This document shows positions 36,101 through 47,939 of a stretch of 64,000 nt of DNA, piece after piece. Origin of the DNA: Annona cherimola (lineage: Eukaryota; Streptophyta; Magnoliopsida; Magnoliales; Annonaceae); the NCBI GenBank assembly GCA_030490835.1, contig CM059972.1, positions 55,471,563 through 55,535,562 on the forward strand, in the 5' to 3' direction. Both the position numbers and the translations under genes were made by a program. Positions within the stretch are counted from its first letter, which is position 1, and each line of letters starts with the position of its first letter. The notes under the pieces were generated by a model that did not search any database, had not been told where the DNA came from, and was given only the letters and a program-made list of their open reading frames with translations.

Positions 36101-37011
36101 ATTCTTGTGTCCCTACATATCAGCTAGGTGAGTGCATATTTTATAAAATAAAAAATAAAAAATAAACAGCAGCAACAGCCCCATGGACATCCCTACATTG
36201 CCACATAACCTATGCTCATTTTGAGCACTTTCTAGCCCCTTTAATGTGGAAGTTCTTTGCTGGATATTACTTGGATTTTTGCATTTCATATTAATGCATA
36301 AAATACCCTGAAAATGAGCTGCATTGGACACCTATTATTCCATTAAAAACTTGCATTAATTCCATGTACTCTAGCATTTAATGCATGGTACCTTTGAGGT
36401 GCAAAAGTCAACTATGCTCACCTTTTCCAATTCAGGTATTTTCTCAACATGTTATGCTTAATAAAAACCTTCCAAAATTTTACTCTCATAATTTCATTCA
36501 ACCATTTCAAATTTCATCTCAATTCGATTTTTCTAGCTCAAGTTATAGCCGTTTAAAGTTAACGGTTGGATTTGAGATATGATCAATAAATCATTTCACT
36601 AATTTCATCAAGAATTTTTATAACCCAATAATTCCATAATATCAAGCCCAACATTATCAACTTCCATCTCAAATTTCATTTGAATTTGCTTTACAGTCGT
36701 TGAGTTATAAATTTTCTAGTATTTTTCCACTCAACTTGACAATTATCATTCAAATTCTCATAATTCATTATTAAAAATTTAAAACAATTATCCATGATGT
36801 ATTAGTGCATTTTAATCACCAAAAATATACTTTAACCCCATTGTCCCATATTAACTCATAGTGATCAATTGAATCATTATTGCTAATTCTTACCCCTAAT
36901 TGCAATAATTGACAAAATCACATAAATCATTCAAAATTCAATGAGTACTCATATAATCACATGTGAATGTTCAATGCATACATTTGGGTCCTACGTTGGT
37001 TAGGTTTCACA
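33137..37011 (+). mobile_element. Solo LTR, family A (A3), 3875 bp
   Basis: Starts TGTGGCACCCCAAACCCG and ends TTAGGTTTCACA. TCTTT precedes (33132-33136) and follows (37012-37016), an exact target duplication. The start block CCTTACCTCAGGATCG, GGTAAACATGATTAGG and GTCACACGGCAGG matches A2 in reverse. It is about 1 kb longer than A2 and A4, so it may hold an insertion that I could not delimit. No coding region. Confidence 0.85.
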
Positions 37012-37016
37012 TCTTT

Positions 37017-37327
37017 CCTCTCTCTCCTCTCTCTACCTTCTCTCTGTTCTCTTTCTGCTTCCCCTCTCTTCCCACTCTTTTCTCTTGCTTTCCCATCTCT
37101 CTTCTCTCTCTCTCTCTCTCTCTTATCCTTCTTTCTCTCTTATCTCTTCTTTCTTATAGTATATTAATCTCAAACAATTCAAAACATTATCATTTCTTTG
37201 TGGATTCAACCCGACTCACTATTATTCTACATTATTTTTCACGTAGTATTAGATTTAATGTATCTCGATTATTTTAATTAAATTGGTAATTATAGTGCTT
37301 TTAACGACAAACACTTGATTTGCATCA
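37017..37327 (+). mobile_element. Tail of an outer Athila-like LTR, part 2
   Basis: Resumes the CT-rich tract, then reads TTTGTGGATTCAACCCGACTC, a landmark near the 3' end of Athila-type LTRs, and ends TTTGCATCA at 37327. LINE sequence begins at the next base, so this is a clean LTR/host junction. The matching LTR start and left duplication (expected GCAGA) were not found. Confidence 0.5.
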
Positions 37328-38280
37328 GCAGACCATCAATTTGTTGGCTAGCATCTTTGATATGATCTTATAGATCACATTGCATAAGCTGATGAATCTA
37401 AACTCATTCAATCTCATTATTTCTTTCTTCTTTGAGATCAACACTATAGTAGTCTTATTGATCCCTTGAATTCTTGCTTTTCGATCCTTGAAAGGGATAT
37501 CCTCAAACACCTTACAGTATGCTTGAAAGATTTCTTCTCCCACCACATCACAATGCTTCTAATGAAAGCTTGCTGATATTCCATCTGGGCCTAGTGCCTT
37601 ATTGAGGTTCATACCCTTCAAAGATGATTTTATCTTTTTTCGTGTGATCTTCCTAGTTAGCCATTGATTGTCTTCCAATGAGACTCTCTTAAAGATTTCA
37701 TCGGCCACATGCCTTGCCTCCCCCGCCTCATATGTAGATGTGAAGATGTTGTTAAAATATGCACACGTCATAGACAATTTCTCCTCTTGATTTTCGATTT
37801 CTCTACCTTCATAATCTACCAGCCATTCAATCCTATTCTTCCTCCCCCTCTCACTTGCTACATGGTAAAAAAATTTGTGTTTCTATCTTCCATTTTAAGC
37901 TAATGGATTGTAGATCTTTGCTTCCATCTGATCTCCTCCTCTTCTAATAATAGGTTTATAATTCTCTTTTACTCCTTGATTCTAAAACCCCTTTCATTTG
38001 ATAAGTCCTTATTGTGGATCTTGTCTAATTTCTCTTGATGCCACTTGATTGCCTTAGATATATCCCCCCGAACCTGTGGTGCTTGTTGCTTAACTTCCTA
38101 CCATAAGTCTGGATTTTTACACCATGTTGCCCCACTCTAATTGATGGTGGAATCTTCCATCTTCCCACATCTATTTAAAAAACTTAGTAGTCTCTTTATG
38201 TTTAGACATGCCAACTTTTATCTGAATAGGTTTCTTGATTTCCTAGTGTGTTTAGCGTGAGAATAAGTGGGCAGTGATCA
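37328..38280 (-). pseudogene. LINE remnant, 5' part (linker and RT fingers)
   Basis: Minus-strand frames: KTTIVLISKKKEIMRLNEF, then SLCNVIYKIISKMLANKL (37330-37440) are the RT motif usually seen as RPISLCNVxYKIISKxLANRL. Upstream, 37559-37777 contains LNKALGPDGISASF, the KAPGPDG motif. Further upstream the SDHCPL-type end of the endonuclease appears near 38265. Stops and frameshifts separate the blocks. It ends at 37328 against an LTR. The missing RT piece resumes after about 31 residues at 27380. Confidence 0.75.
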
Positions 38281-38299
38281 TAATAAGCAATAGGCTTAT

Positions 38300-39753
38300 T
38301 GTAGAGTCCCAATCACAAGGTACTACGAGAATTACCTTACTCTAGGAATCGATTTATGGTAAATAACAAAATTTCACCCTAATATATATATATATATATT
38401 ATAAAGGTAATTCAGACAAGCATTTCATGTCACAAGTAAATGAAAATTATCTAAGTTATTACAACCCTTGCCTAAATACATTCTATATTTTAAAAAACTA
38501 AATAGTGGAAATAAGTTTCTCCTCCAGTTGTACTTGGACCTGCCTCATTACCTGTGGCCTGCATGTCTATATTTTAAAATTTTGAAAGGTATGAGTATGT
38601 TACTCAGTAAGTAGGCATATAAACATGAGATCCAAAGCAATTTATAGAAAATCTTACATACTTGTAGCTTAAAAGTTTTACTTGCTATACAATGCATTTC
38701 ATGAATTATATACATCCTGCTTGACCCAAAGAGTACTCGAAACACCTCTTGCGCCGCCCTTAAGGCCTTAGGGTTAGATGACTGGGCTTAGTTTCATCCA
38801 AAACATCACCTCCTGTCTCACTCCGCAAGGTTACTTAATGCATTTCATACACACCACAAATCATGATCATTGCAAGGAAATATGTATGTCATCGCAAAAT
38901 AATTTAAAATTTCTATCTCAAGGTGCATAATTAAAACACATCTCAAATATTTGTAGGATTTCATAAATCATATAATAAGCAAATCCAAAATAACATTTTA
39001 AAAATGGAAAGCATAGCCTACTTACCTTTCACAATTATTATTGTGTAGAACTTTCTTCCTGCAATTCTTTTCCTTTCCTTCCCTTTCCTATTAAAGTAGG
39101 AATATTAATCCTACGGGATTTATAAGGATAATTAAGTCTTTAGGCAAGGATAAAAAAAATATTTTTTTTTTACTCTTTGTTATTATCTAATAGTTCGTTA
39201 ATTTGTCAAATTATAAATTTCTTGAATATAGGAAATCTAAAATTAAAAATATTACGGTTAACTTAGTAGTCTAAATAATAAATCATAATTCTAATAACAT
39301 TATCATGATAGGAATGCAATATACTTGTATGATGCCATAATCTGAAATTTGAATGGTAATTCTTAATTTAACATTAGACTGGTTTTCATGACTATCTAAT
39401 AATTTAATTAAGCCATATAATATTTGTGGCAATTTATCTTTTTATCATCATTACATATACGTACTAATACCTTCAAAGGGTGAAAATTTGAGTAGATGTG
39501 ACCTGTATATACGTAAAAAACATTTTGGACGTTCTAAATACTTCATCTATTACTACCTGTGTATATATTTTATTTTAGCATCAACCGTCCTAATCAGAGG
39601 CCTGGACGTCTCTTCTTAGATTATTAATTTCAGCTGGGTATATTATTCATTAATCAGAAGGTTTAAATAATAGTTACTAAACTGGTTTAAATATTCTCAA
39701 CTTATTTTAAAATTTCTTTTAGAGATGGAAGTGTGACATCTAATCGATAATCA
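38300..39753 (+). mobile_element. LTR-like AT-rich DNA, host of two solo LTRs
   Basis: Starts TGTAGAGTCCCAATCACAAGG, reminiscent of a plant gypsy LTR start. It continues after B1 at 41513-41681 and after A4 at 44422 to about 44707. No coding sequence. The right border is uncertain. Confidence 0.35.
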
Positions 39754-41507
39754 TGTAACGCCCCATTCATAGAAATACTCAATAACTAATCAATGGGAGC
39801 TACATATCCTAAGAAAAATTCGGCAGCATCTCCCCATAATATACAAGGGGTAATATGGAATACATGACCTGATATTCATAAATATTTCAATTTGTAACAT
39901 TCAATTCTATATTTATATACTTACATCTTCATATAATAAGGACATTCATATAGAAAGAAAATCATTGAATGCTACCCATACACATCAGGTAAACCTAATG
40001 ATCATGCATATGTGCATCCACAAAGGCTATAATCCAATCCAAAATAAAAATTACAATTGCTTATCAAAGTAAATCCATCTCAGTAACCGTCTACATATAC
40101 GAATATCAAAAGAGCACAAATTTTAAAAGAACTGAAATTGAAGTTGATGTGCTATGTCTCCCAAATGTGATCTTCAACTTGTCCTATCTTGAAGTTCTCC
40201 ACCTGGCCTGTGATCTAAAAGCAAAATAACAAACGATATGAGTCTAAACAGACTCAGCAAGTAGATAGTGGTTAGCACAGAGTGAAAATAAGTAAATTCT
40301 GGATGCACATGTTGTTTTCATGATAAGACGTATGGGTCCAAACACCCACTCCCAAGACCATATGCATAAAACCACATCTAAATAAAAGAACACGAATAAT
40401 CCTCTACTCATGTTTATCAAGGGCCATGAACAACCCTCTCCTCATGTCAATCAGGGCCATGAACAACCCTTTACAACCAATCATTTTAAACAACACGTTA
40501 TACTTAACAGACAAAGATGAATGCCACAAACCACTCATATAACATCGGCAAAGTTTACTTTAGATTCAACACACAAAACAGTCAAACAAGCATTTTATCA
40601 AACACATAATAGGCGCAACATAAGGAAACCCTCAATTCATACACTCGTTTGAGCCAAATCGATTAACATCACATTTAACAATATACAAACTGCTAATGAA
40701 TCCTTTGCTTCCTAGAAATCGCACATTTATAGCAAATTCCCCATGAACCCTGCTTAAGCTAACTGCTACGACCCTTCACCCCATACCACGAAATTATTCG
40801 ACGCTACACACTCCTACTAGTCCCACATCACGGTTAACATAAAATTTCACCACTAGATTAAGAAGGGGCGACATCTACCTACCTAGATCAAAATTTTCCC
40901 CAAAAACAGTGCTCCTATCTTAGACGCAGAGATTCGGAACTTCCACGATTAGAGTCGACGATCTTCAAGCAGTCGGAAGAGCTTTCTTGAAGGAATCTAA
41001 TGGCTAGCCCGAACTGAATGGTAGGGAAAGAAGAGAAGAAGCAGAGAACGAGAAGAGAAGAAGAAGGAAGATGACCGGGTGCGAGATGAAAAAATAAACC
41101 CTAGCGCGCGGGCTTCCTTTATTACTGAACGGTCGGGTCGGGTCGAAGTATGAAACGGGTCTAATTGCAATTAGTAATTTACTCTCCACTCAAACGACTT
41201 AATAATTAAAATTTTCTCCGGGGGCGCTGCCCCCTTGACCCCCGCGAAGTATGGGTCGAACCCCGTACCTACTCTGCGAGAGAAACAATAGTCGTAGTGC
41301 TCATCAATGGAATGCTAATCATACACCTTTAAATTTATACTCAATGTGCTAAGATCATAATACATGCACTATACATCCCCTAGATGTCGTGTCCACATAT
41401 GTTATGTATCCATTAATATCATAAAATTCTTACTAGCATGTTCATAAGTTACCTCATAAATAGACAAAAGTTATAATAAAAATAAAATAAAATACCTGGT
41501 CCTCACA
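39754..41507 (+). mobile_element. Solo LTR, family B (B1), 1754 bp
   Basis: Starts TGTAACGCCCCATTC and ends GGTCCTCACA. AATCA lies on both sides (39749-39753 and 41508-41512). It contains AAAAATTCGGCAGCATCTCCCC near the start, ACTCAGCAAGTAGATAGTGG, and near the end the hairpin-prone GGGGGCGCTGCCCCC followed by TTGACCCC. No internal region. Related to 50268-52905. Confidence 0.85.
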
Positions 41508-41681
41508 AATCATTAACTGAACACCCATTTTGTAATAATCATAAAAAAAAATGAACCAACCGATGCTATTGGTAAATCCAAGAGGGACGGTTAAAATATT
41601 GAGCAGAATATGACTAAAATTCTGCATCATTGATTTATCTATACACAACTAACATAATAAAAAAAAATTTATATCGTTGAT

Positions 41682-44416
41682 TGTGGCTCCCCGAACCGGG
41701 GTGCGTAGAAACCTTACTCCGGAACCGATTTTGATTGGTAAATGTGAGTTAGGATTGTTGCCCTGATCACGCGGCGGGTACTTAATTGGATCTTGTCCAA
41801 AAAAAATTTTCTTTCTTTTTCTTTCATCACATAAGCATACACTTTATTCATAATAGACTCATTCATATCATCATAAAACCATTCATATATTCTTTTTATT
41901 GAAATAATTCACATAAGTATAATCATATTTGTAATATTCATAAAACATGTCTTCAACATGATTATCATACATTTGTCCCTTTGGACGCATACATAGAACT
42001 GCAATTAAATTTGCAGGTCATTTCTACCTGGCATCCTTTATGAGTCAGCTCCATAGCTTGTTTGTCATTTTGAAAACACATATGAGTAATAATATTCAGT
42101 AAGCAAGCTTTTTTCTTTGGCAAGTAAACATTTTCCTTTCATTCAAATGCATTTCTCCCCATTTGGTAGGAGACACTTACCAAGTGATCAATTTCCAATG
42201 GGACAGAAACCTTTTCATGCATTTCATGAGAATGCAATGCATTCATTCATTCATGACTTTCCTTGTGCCCCCACTTCTTGGGAGGACGCCGCCGGCACAC
42301 AGCCCTTGCGACTTGGCAATAGTGAAGGGGGATTCTCGATCCACTTTCTACCTCCACCAAAGTCTCTTCATTGTGCACCATGAACATACACATATGCCGG
42401 CATGACATGTCCATAAAATTTTCATAAAAGGCATTTAATAAGCAAGTTGGCAATCATTTCATGTAAAGCAGTATAGGAATGACCATCCTTAAATATATTT
42501 CATAAAATAGTAAACAATCATTTTCAAAAGGATTGCTTACTTACCTCCTCAGTCTGTGTCCTCCACCTTTTCCTTTCCTTTTCCTATAAAAGGAAAAACG
42601 ATATTTTATCTATATCATTCTATGTCTTAGATTGCTTCTCATGCATGCTTTATAATCATTCATTACCTCATTCCTATAGAGGTTAATCTTATAAAGATAC
42701 TTGGTTATTACCTCCTTATATGGATTTTTTATCCATAAATTCCTTTAAAAATTCCATCTATATATTCTTTAAGATATAAATACTAATCTCATTTCTTTCC
42801 ACCCAATTTACGCTTTTACTGTTCATGATACTGTTCATTATCACTATTCACGATCACTGTTCATAGGTTACCGTTTATGATCACTGTTCATGGGTTACTG
42901 TTCATGTTTAATGTTCACCCAAGGTTACTGTTCACAGCAACGTGGGTTATTGTTCATGGGTTTCAAAAATTGACATTTTTTCCAAAAAATAAAAATATCA
43001 TGACATAGCTCTTAGTCAGTATATCATGGGAAAATTCATGAATTTTGAATTTATTATCATTAACTTGGCTAATTAAATCATTTTCTCTATATACTGAAAA
43101 TCAACATAATTTCTCTTAAGCATAATCCTTAAATTCAAAAATCATGAAATTTATATATCATCATTTCAACATCATAACTATCATAAATATTCATCACATA
43201 TCATCATTTAGCAATATTGGAGCATTATTTTCACATTTCATACATGATTTTCCCGAATGCTCTATCTTCGCTCCAAATTTTTGATGTTTTGGCATAATTC
43301 CAATTAGGCGTTATAACTTTACTTATTTTCTCATGCGTAGGCATTATCTAAGCATGATTTTACCCTACTTAACATTTTAAAAAAAATTTGGGTAGAATTC
43401 ACTTACCCGAAGTAGAAAAACTCTCCTCCTACTTGCCTTTTCTCTCTCTAACCTTCTCTTTCTCTTTTAGAAACGAATTTTGGTGGTGCGAAAGGCTTGA
43501 ATTTCTCAAGCTTGGGTTGAGAATGGAGTGCCTTAGATGTTCTCACCTTGCCCCTATTTAGGGTTGAATTTTTCATCAAATTACAATTTACCCCCTTGCT
43601 CAAGGTATTTAATTCCAAATTTTTTTTATCAAATCCAAGCAATATTTTGAGCAATGTGCAGCTGCTCTTGCTGCCCCCTCACGCCCCCTAGCTATACCCT
43701 ATTTAATTAATGATTTTTGATTTATTAAAAATATTTTTTTAAGCTAATTCATCTCAACTGTTGATTAATTGATAAGGATGATTTTGAGCCGTTGGATTTG
43801 GCTCCTATTTTCCATACCCCTTGCACGTCCAAGCTTGTCTTGGAACATGTGCAGATTTCGTATTAATTATTTGATATTTTTAATTAATAAAAATTAACAT
43901 AGTCAAATTTGAAATTAATGAAAAAGAAAATTTTCTTATTGATCTTCTAATGATGTTTTATCTTGACCTCTGATTCATGATTTTTGTCAAATCCTAAACC
44001 ATTCATCATGTTCATCGTAAATATTTGGTCATCCATAAAAAAATTCACTTTAATCCGACGTCCAGATTGCAATTTATGAATTTTTCTTTCTTTTCTCCAA
44101 AATTTTCACTAAAATCCGAAATTCCATTAAAATATCAAAAAGTATTGCTATTTTGTCCTGTAGTGACTAAATCTCCTTTTTCGTCTTTTTTTGATTAGGT
44201 TAATCCAAGTGATTAACTCTTAATCACGTGTCTTAATCCTAGAGTTACTATTCACATGCACTATTCATGTGCACTATTCATCTAAATTTCATAAATAATT
44301 ATTTTAACCTCTATTCCCACATATTTTCATACTCATGAATGTATATTTCACAAATATATTACCTAGGGTTTACAACCCTAGGATTTTATACACGTGTCTA
44401 AGATCGGGGTTTCACA
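41682..44416 (+). mobile_element. Solo LTR, family A (A4), 2735 bp
   Basis: Starts TGTGGCTCCCCGAACCGGGG and ends GGGGTTTCACA. TTGAT precedes (41677-41681) and follows (44417-44421). The first 120 bp are very close to A5 at 63605. Near 42826-42962 there is a run of CACTGTTCATG-type words. No internal region. Confidence 0.88.
42826..42962 (+). repeat. Degenerate short tandem repeat (TACTGTTCATG words)
   Basis: About ten imperfect copies of ACTGTTCATG spaced 11-24 bp apart within LTR A4, with a few more at 44250-44285. Confidence 0.7.
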
Positions 44417-44967
44417 TTGATGTAGTATTAGCGTTACCTAATAGTTAAACGTTCCTACTACTTTTAATAAATGATTTTATTAATATATTATTATTACCCA
44501 AAGGTGGAATAAAAAAAATTTTAAATGAAATCTTTACCTGTCTGCTGCATCGCCCTTCTGTTCTCCCTTTCCTAGTTTTTTTTGTTTTCTCATAACCCAT
44601 CTGCATCTGATATTTATAGCTTGTAATTATGATTATTTTAAAAAAAATATTACATGCATGATGGTTATTAGACAACTGGATATATAGGCTGATAGCATTT
44701 TTTCCACCTTATACTAACGGGATGTACGTGGCTAATAACCTTCTCATATAATATGCAATTTTTACACCTGCTCTCACTATTTACCTACAAGAAACGGTCC
44801 AATAGAATTTTTCCAACTACCCTTCCTTTTATTCTTCCGTCCACAGCTGGCTCTACTTAATGCATTTTTTATTTTTATAAATATATACATATATTACCGC
44901 ATGTAATTTAAAAATTTTCTATAGATATTTTCATAATTTAATCTGTCTATATTTTAAAACACACTAA

Positions 44968-45258
44968 GAGTGTGTTTGGCAATTTGCAAAAGTTGTCAAG
45001 TTAAAACTTTTCAATCTAAAACTTTTCACTCTCCATAACTACTCATTTTTTAATTATTTTTTACACATCTTTCTATACAACAACTCTACTTTTCAATCAG
45101 TTTTACACAACTACCAATACAACTAACCTATTTATTTTAAATTTATTCTCTTTACTCCTCATCATTACTCCTACAATATCACATCATTTTCTACTAATTT
45201 AACAACTTTTACATAAAAAACTTTTCATCAAAAGTTTTACAACTTCCCAAACACACCC
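44968..45258. mobile_element. Tourist-like (PIF/Harbinger) MITE, 291 bp
   Basis: Ends GAGTGTGTTTGG and CCAAACACACCC are inverted repeats of the common Tourist terminus. The inverted similarity extends with TTGCAAAAGTTGT against ACAACTTCC. The trinucleotide TAA flanks it at 44965-44967 and 45259-45261, the TWA duplication of PIF/Harbinger. Non-coding. Confidence 0.8.
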
Positions 45259-45554
45259 TAAATTAGCTGTTCAAATCGAATTTCATCAAAACAGTTTGTT
45301 TTGGTTAAGATATAAACATTCAAAACTAATTCATGAAATTCATTTAGTTTTACTCGTTTAAAAATTTTCTAAACATAATTTTTATGATCTAATCCATCCA
45401 TAATGTAAAATATGTTAAAATATACTTACCCATGAAATTTCATAAAAGAAAATCTTGTATATATATTAAGATATAATTTAATAAATACTTTACTATATAT
45501 ATAAATGAATGCACCTATACGTCTATGCATGGCATGACACGTTATATATATATA

Positions 45555-45812
45555 TATGGGAGCTGTTCCGGTGCAGCGCAACTGCACCGGAACAGTGGTA
45601 CATTTGATCAAAAGTGGGCCACACACATATTAAAATGTAATGAAACTTTATACAATCATTTATCTATATATAAATTTTATACCAAACGGTTTACATGTTG
45701 AAAAAACCACTTTAATGTTGTTATTTACATCAAACTATTTTATTACGTTGAATTTGTACCATTTTCAGATGGGGCCTATCTACATATCTGATTGGGATGA
45801 AAATTGGTATGG
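45555..45812 (+). mobile_element. MITE family D, copy D5, left part
   Basis: Shares TTTACATGTTGAAAAAACCAC, TTGTACCATTTTCAGATGGG and GATTGGGATGAAAATTGGT with D1-D4. At its left end is a perfect 14-bp stem with a 5-nt loop (45563-45595, CTGTTCCGGTGCAG paired with CTGCACCGGAACAG). The copy is interrupted at 45812 by a solo LTR and resumes at 47411. Confidence 0.7.
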
Positions 45813-47405
45813 TGACGAGCTGCGTATATGTCTATTAAATTGCTCGCTATTTATGCAAGTATACGTGTCGATCAAGTAATAAAGAGTGAGTAGGTATTGT
45901 TCCCACGAGGATTGTGTTAAATGGATTAACACCTTAAATCTCAATTGTCTAAGTGAAATGGTAAAATGAAGGAAAAGTTGTATCAAAGAACTGAATTAAA
46001 CTACACTATGAAAACAGTAAATGACCAAGGTAGGGTGGATATTGCCGAGATTGCCTTGAGATGATTAAGATAGGTGGGAATATGAAGTCATTGAATCGTA
46101 GCTATGTCATTTGGTTCCATTTAAGTTAGTTATGCAGAGATTACTAATCTAGGTTCATTCATATTCATATATGTCTTCCAACACATACAAACCTAATCAA
46201 GTTTTAGTTATGTGCTATGTTCCCATGCATACAAGTAAGACAAGGTTGATAACCATATAACCTAATCATTATTACACAGGGTTAATAGGTATATTCTTAT
46301 CCATATTAACATCTAACACAACATGAGTTAGAATACCTGTGCCTTATATATGAATCTTATTCAAATTCCACTTTTCCAAGCATGAATCTGAATATTAGAT
46401 CAATCCACAATGTTGCAAAGCTTGTTTAAGCATGATATATAAGGGTAATCTCAAGTAACACAAGTCACAGCACAACAGTTTTATCAATTCAAGCATAAGA
46501 AAACTAAATATCATAAGCTATGAGTTCAAATCCTACATATCTCCCACCATAAGTAGGTTTAGCCCATTAACATGACTTCAATTCCCATTAAAATCAAGTT
46601 ACAATCATCTCCAAGAACACAAAGGAAAGAAAAGAGAAAGGAAAGAGAATGAGAAAGAGAACAACTAAACCCTAGAAGCTTCCACCAGTGAGATCGGATC
46701 TCCTCTTTCGTTTGCGATGGAAAACGGATCTTTTTCCTTCTCTATGTGGCTGCTCTAGCGGCTCTCTCCACGCCTCTCCTCTTCTAGTCTCTCTCTGTGA
46801 ATCTCCCCTCCTCCTGCGCACGCAGCCCTAAGAGATTTATTTATATTGGTAGCTTGCGCAGTGTACGAGCAGAAACCCGCGTGTATGGATGCGTAATGGC
46901 GCCTAGGCGCCAACTCTCTGGAAGCTTTTGACCTAAAAACTCTTCTGGTCATGTCTGTATGTTAATGAAGTGGCGCCTAGGCGCCCCTAGCTCTGTGGAT
47001 TCTTTTGACCTAAAAACTCTTCTGGTCGTGTCTGTATGTTAATAAAGTGGCGCCTAGGCGCCAACTCTCTGGATTCACTGTGTTATGTGAAGTGTTAGAG
47101 ATTCTGGCAAAGGCCTGTAGAATTGCGCCTGGGTGCCAACCCCATGCTCCTTCACTTGGCTTTGTTCTGCATTCGACTCACTCGCGTGCTTGTAATTCTC
47201 CGTCCTTCCTGTAAAAATGAATGAAACTAAATAAATGAATTAAAAATGCCTAATTTAAAAATGCATAAAAACTACATGATGCTCCTAAAATGCAAAGCGA
47301 ATGAAAATTTAGCTAAATTGATGCAAACTAAACCTAATCTCTTGGACTAACACGAAAAAATAGTCTAAAATAGGCCATGATAACTCGTATTTTAATGAGT
47401 TATCA
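45813..47405 (-). mobile_element. Solo Athila-like LTR (E2), 1593 bp
   Basis: On the minus strand it begins TGATAACTCATT and ends GCAGCTCGTCA. TATGG occurs directly on both sides (45808-45812 and 47406-47410). It is collinear with E1 at 31242-32828, including GAGATTAGGTT near the start and TATACTTGCATAAATAGCG near the end. Three perfect GGCGCCTAGGCGCC palindromes lie at 46898, 46972 and 47049. No internal region. Confidence 0.9.
46898..47140. repeat. 75-bp tandem repeats, each with a 14-bp palindrome
   Basis: GGCGCCTAGGCGCC at 46898-46911, 46972-46985 and 47049-47062, spaced 74 and 77 bp, each followed by a shared TTTTGACCTAAAAACTC or CAACTCTCTGGA stretch. A decayed fourth copy lies near 47126. 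Confidence 0.85.
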
Positions 47406-47410
47406 TATGG

Positions 47411-47500
47411 TAATAGAATACATTTATTCTAAATACAATGGGTGAAGTGAATTATAATTTTATGATCATGTGGGGCTCATTTTAGCGATGCTACACCTGA
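47411..47500 (+). mobile_element. MITE family D, copy D5, right part
   Basis: TTATAATTTTATGATCATGTGGGGCTCATTTT-type text, the family D 3' end, resumes directly after the duplicated TATGG. Confidence 0.65.
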
Positions 47501-47521
47501 ATATTTCTATATATATATATG

Positions 47522-47751
47522 AATTTCAACAATTCAACAACATATATTATACATTTGTATATACCATATATAATAAAAATTTTAAAATTTTATCAACCTA
47601 TGCTTAGTGATTACCATTATTATTTTCTATAATATAAATTTCAACAATTCAACAATATATATTAGACATTTGTATATATCATATATAATAAAAATTTTAA
47701 AATTTTATCAACCTATGCTTAGTCATTACTATTATTATTTTCTATTTGTTA
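47522..47751 (+). repeat. Tandem duplication of 115 bp
   Basis: AATTTCAACAATTCAACAA at 47522 recurs at 47637 and the two 115-bp units stay nearly identical through TTATCAACCTATGCTTAGT. Non-coding. Confidence 0.85.
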
Positions 47752-47939
47752 TATATATATATTCCTAATTCATTTGTAAGACTTTATCAAAATATTCATA
47801 TTCATATTCATATCCTTACATATAGATATTTTCCTAATCATACCTTAACTTTTCTAACCATACCACTTATTATTACTAATTTTGAAAATTAAAGAAAATC
47901 AAGAATTAATTTACCTATTTCTAAGCCGCCATCACACTT

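Noticed and set aside
42117..42453. ORFs of 68-88 codons within LTR A4
   Set aside because: They sit inside a bounded solo LTR, overlap on both strands and carry no known domain.
38295..44712. CTTAT as a target duplication around the 38300 LTR-like sequence
   Set aside because: CTTAT occurs at 38295-38299 and 44708-44712, but the right end would be CCAC instead of CA and a 5-bp match is weak alone.
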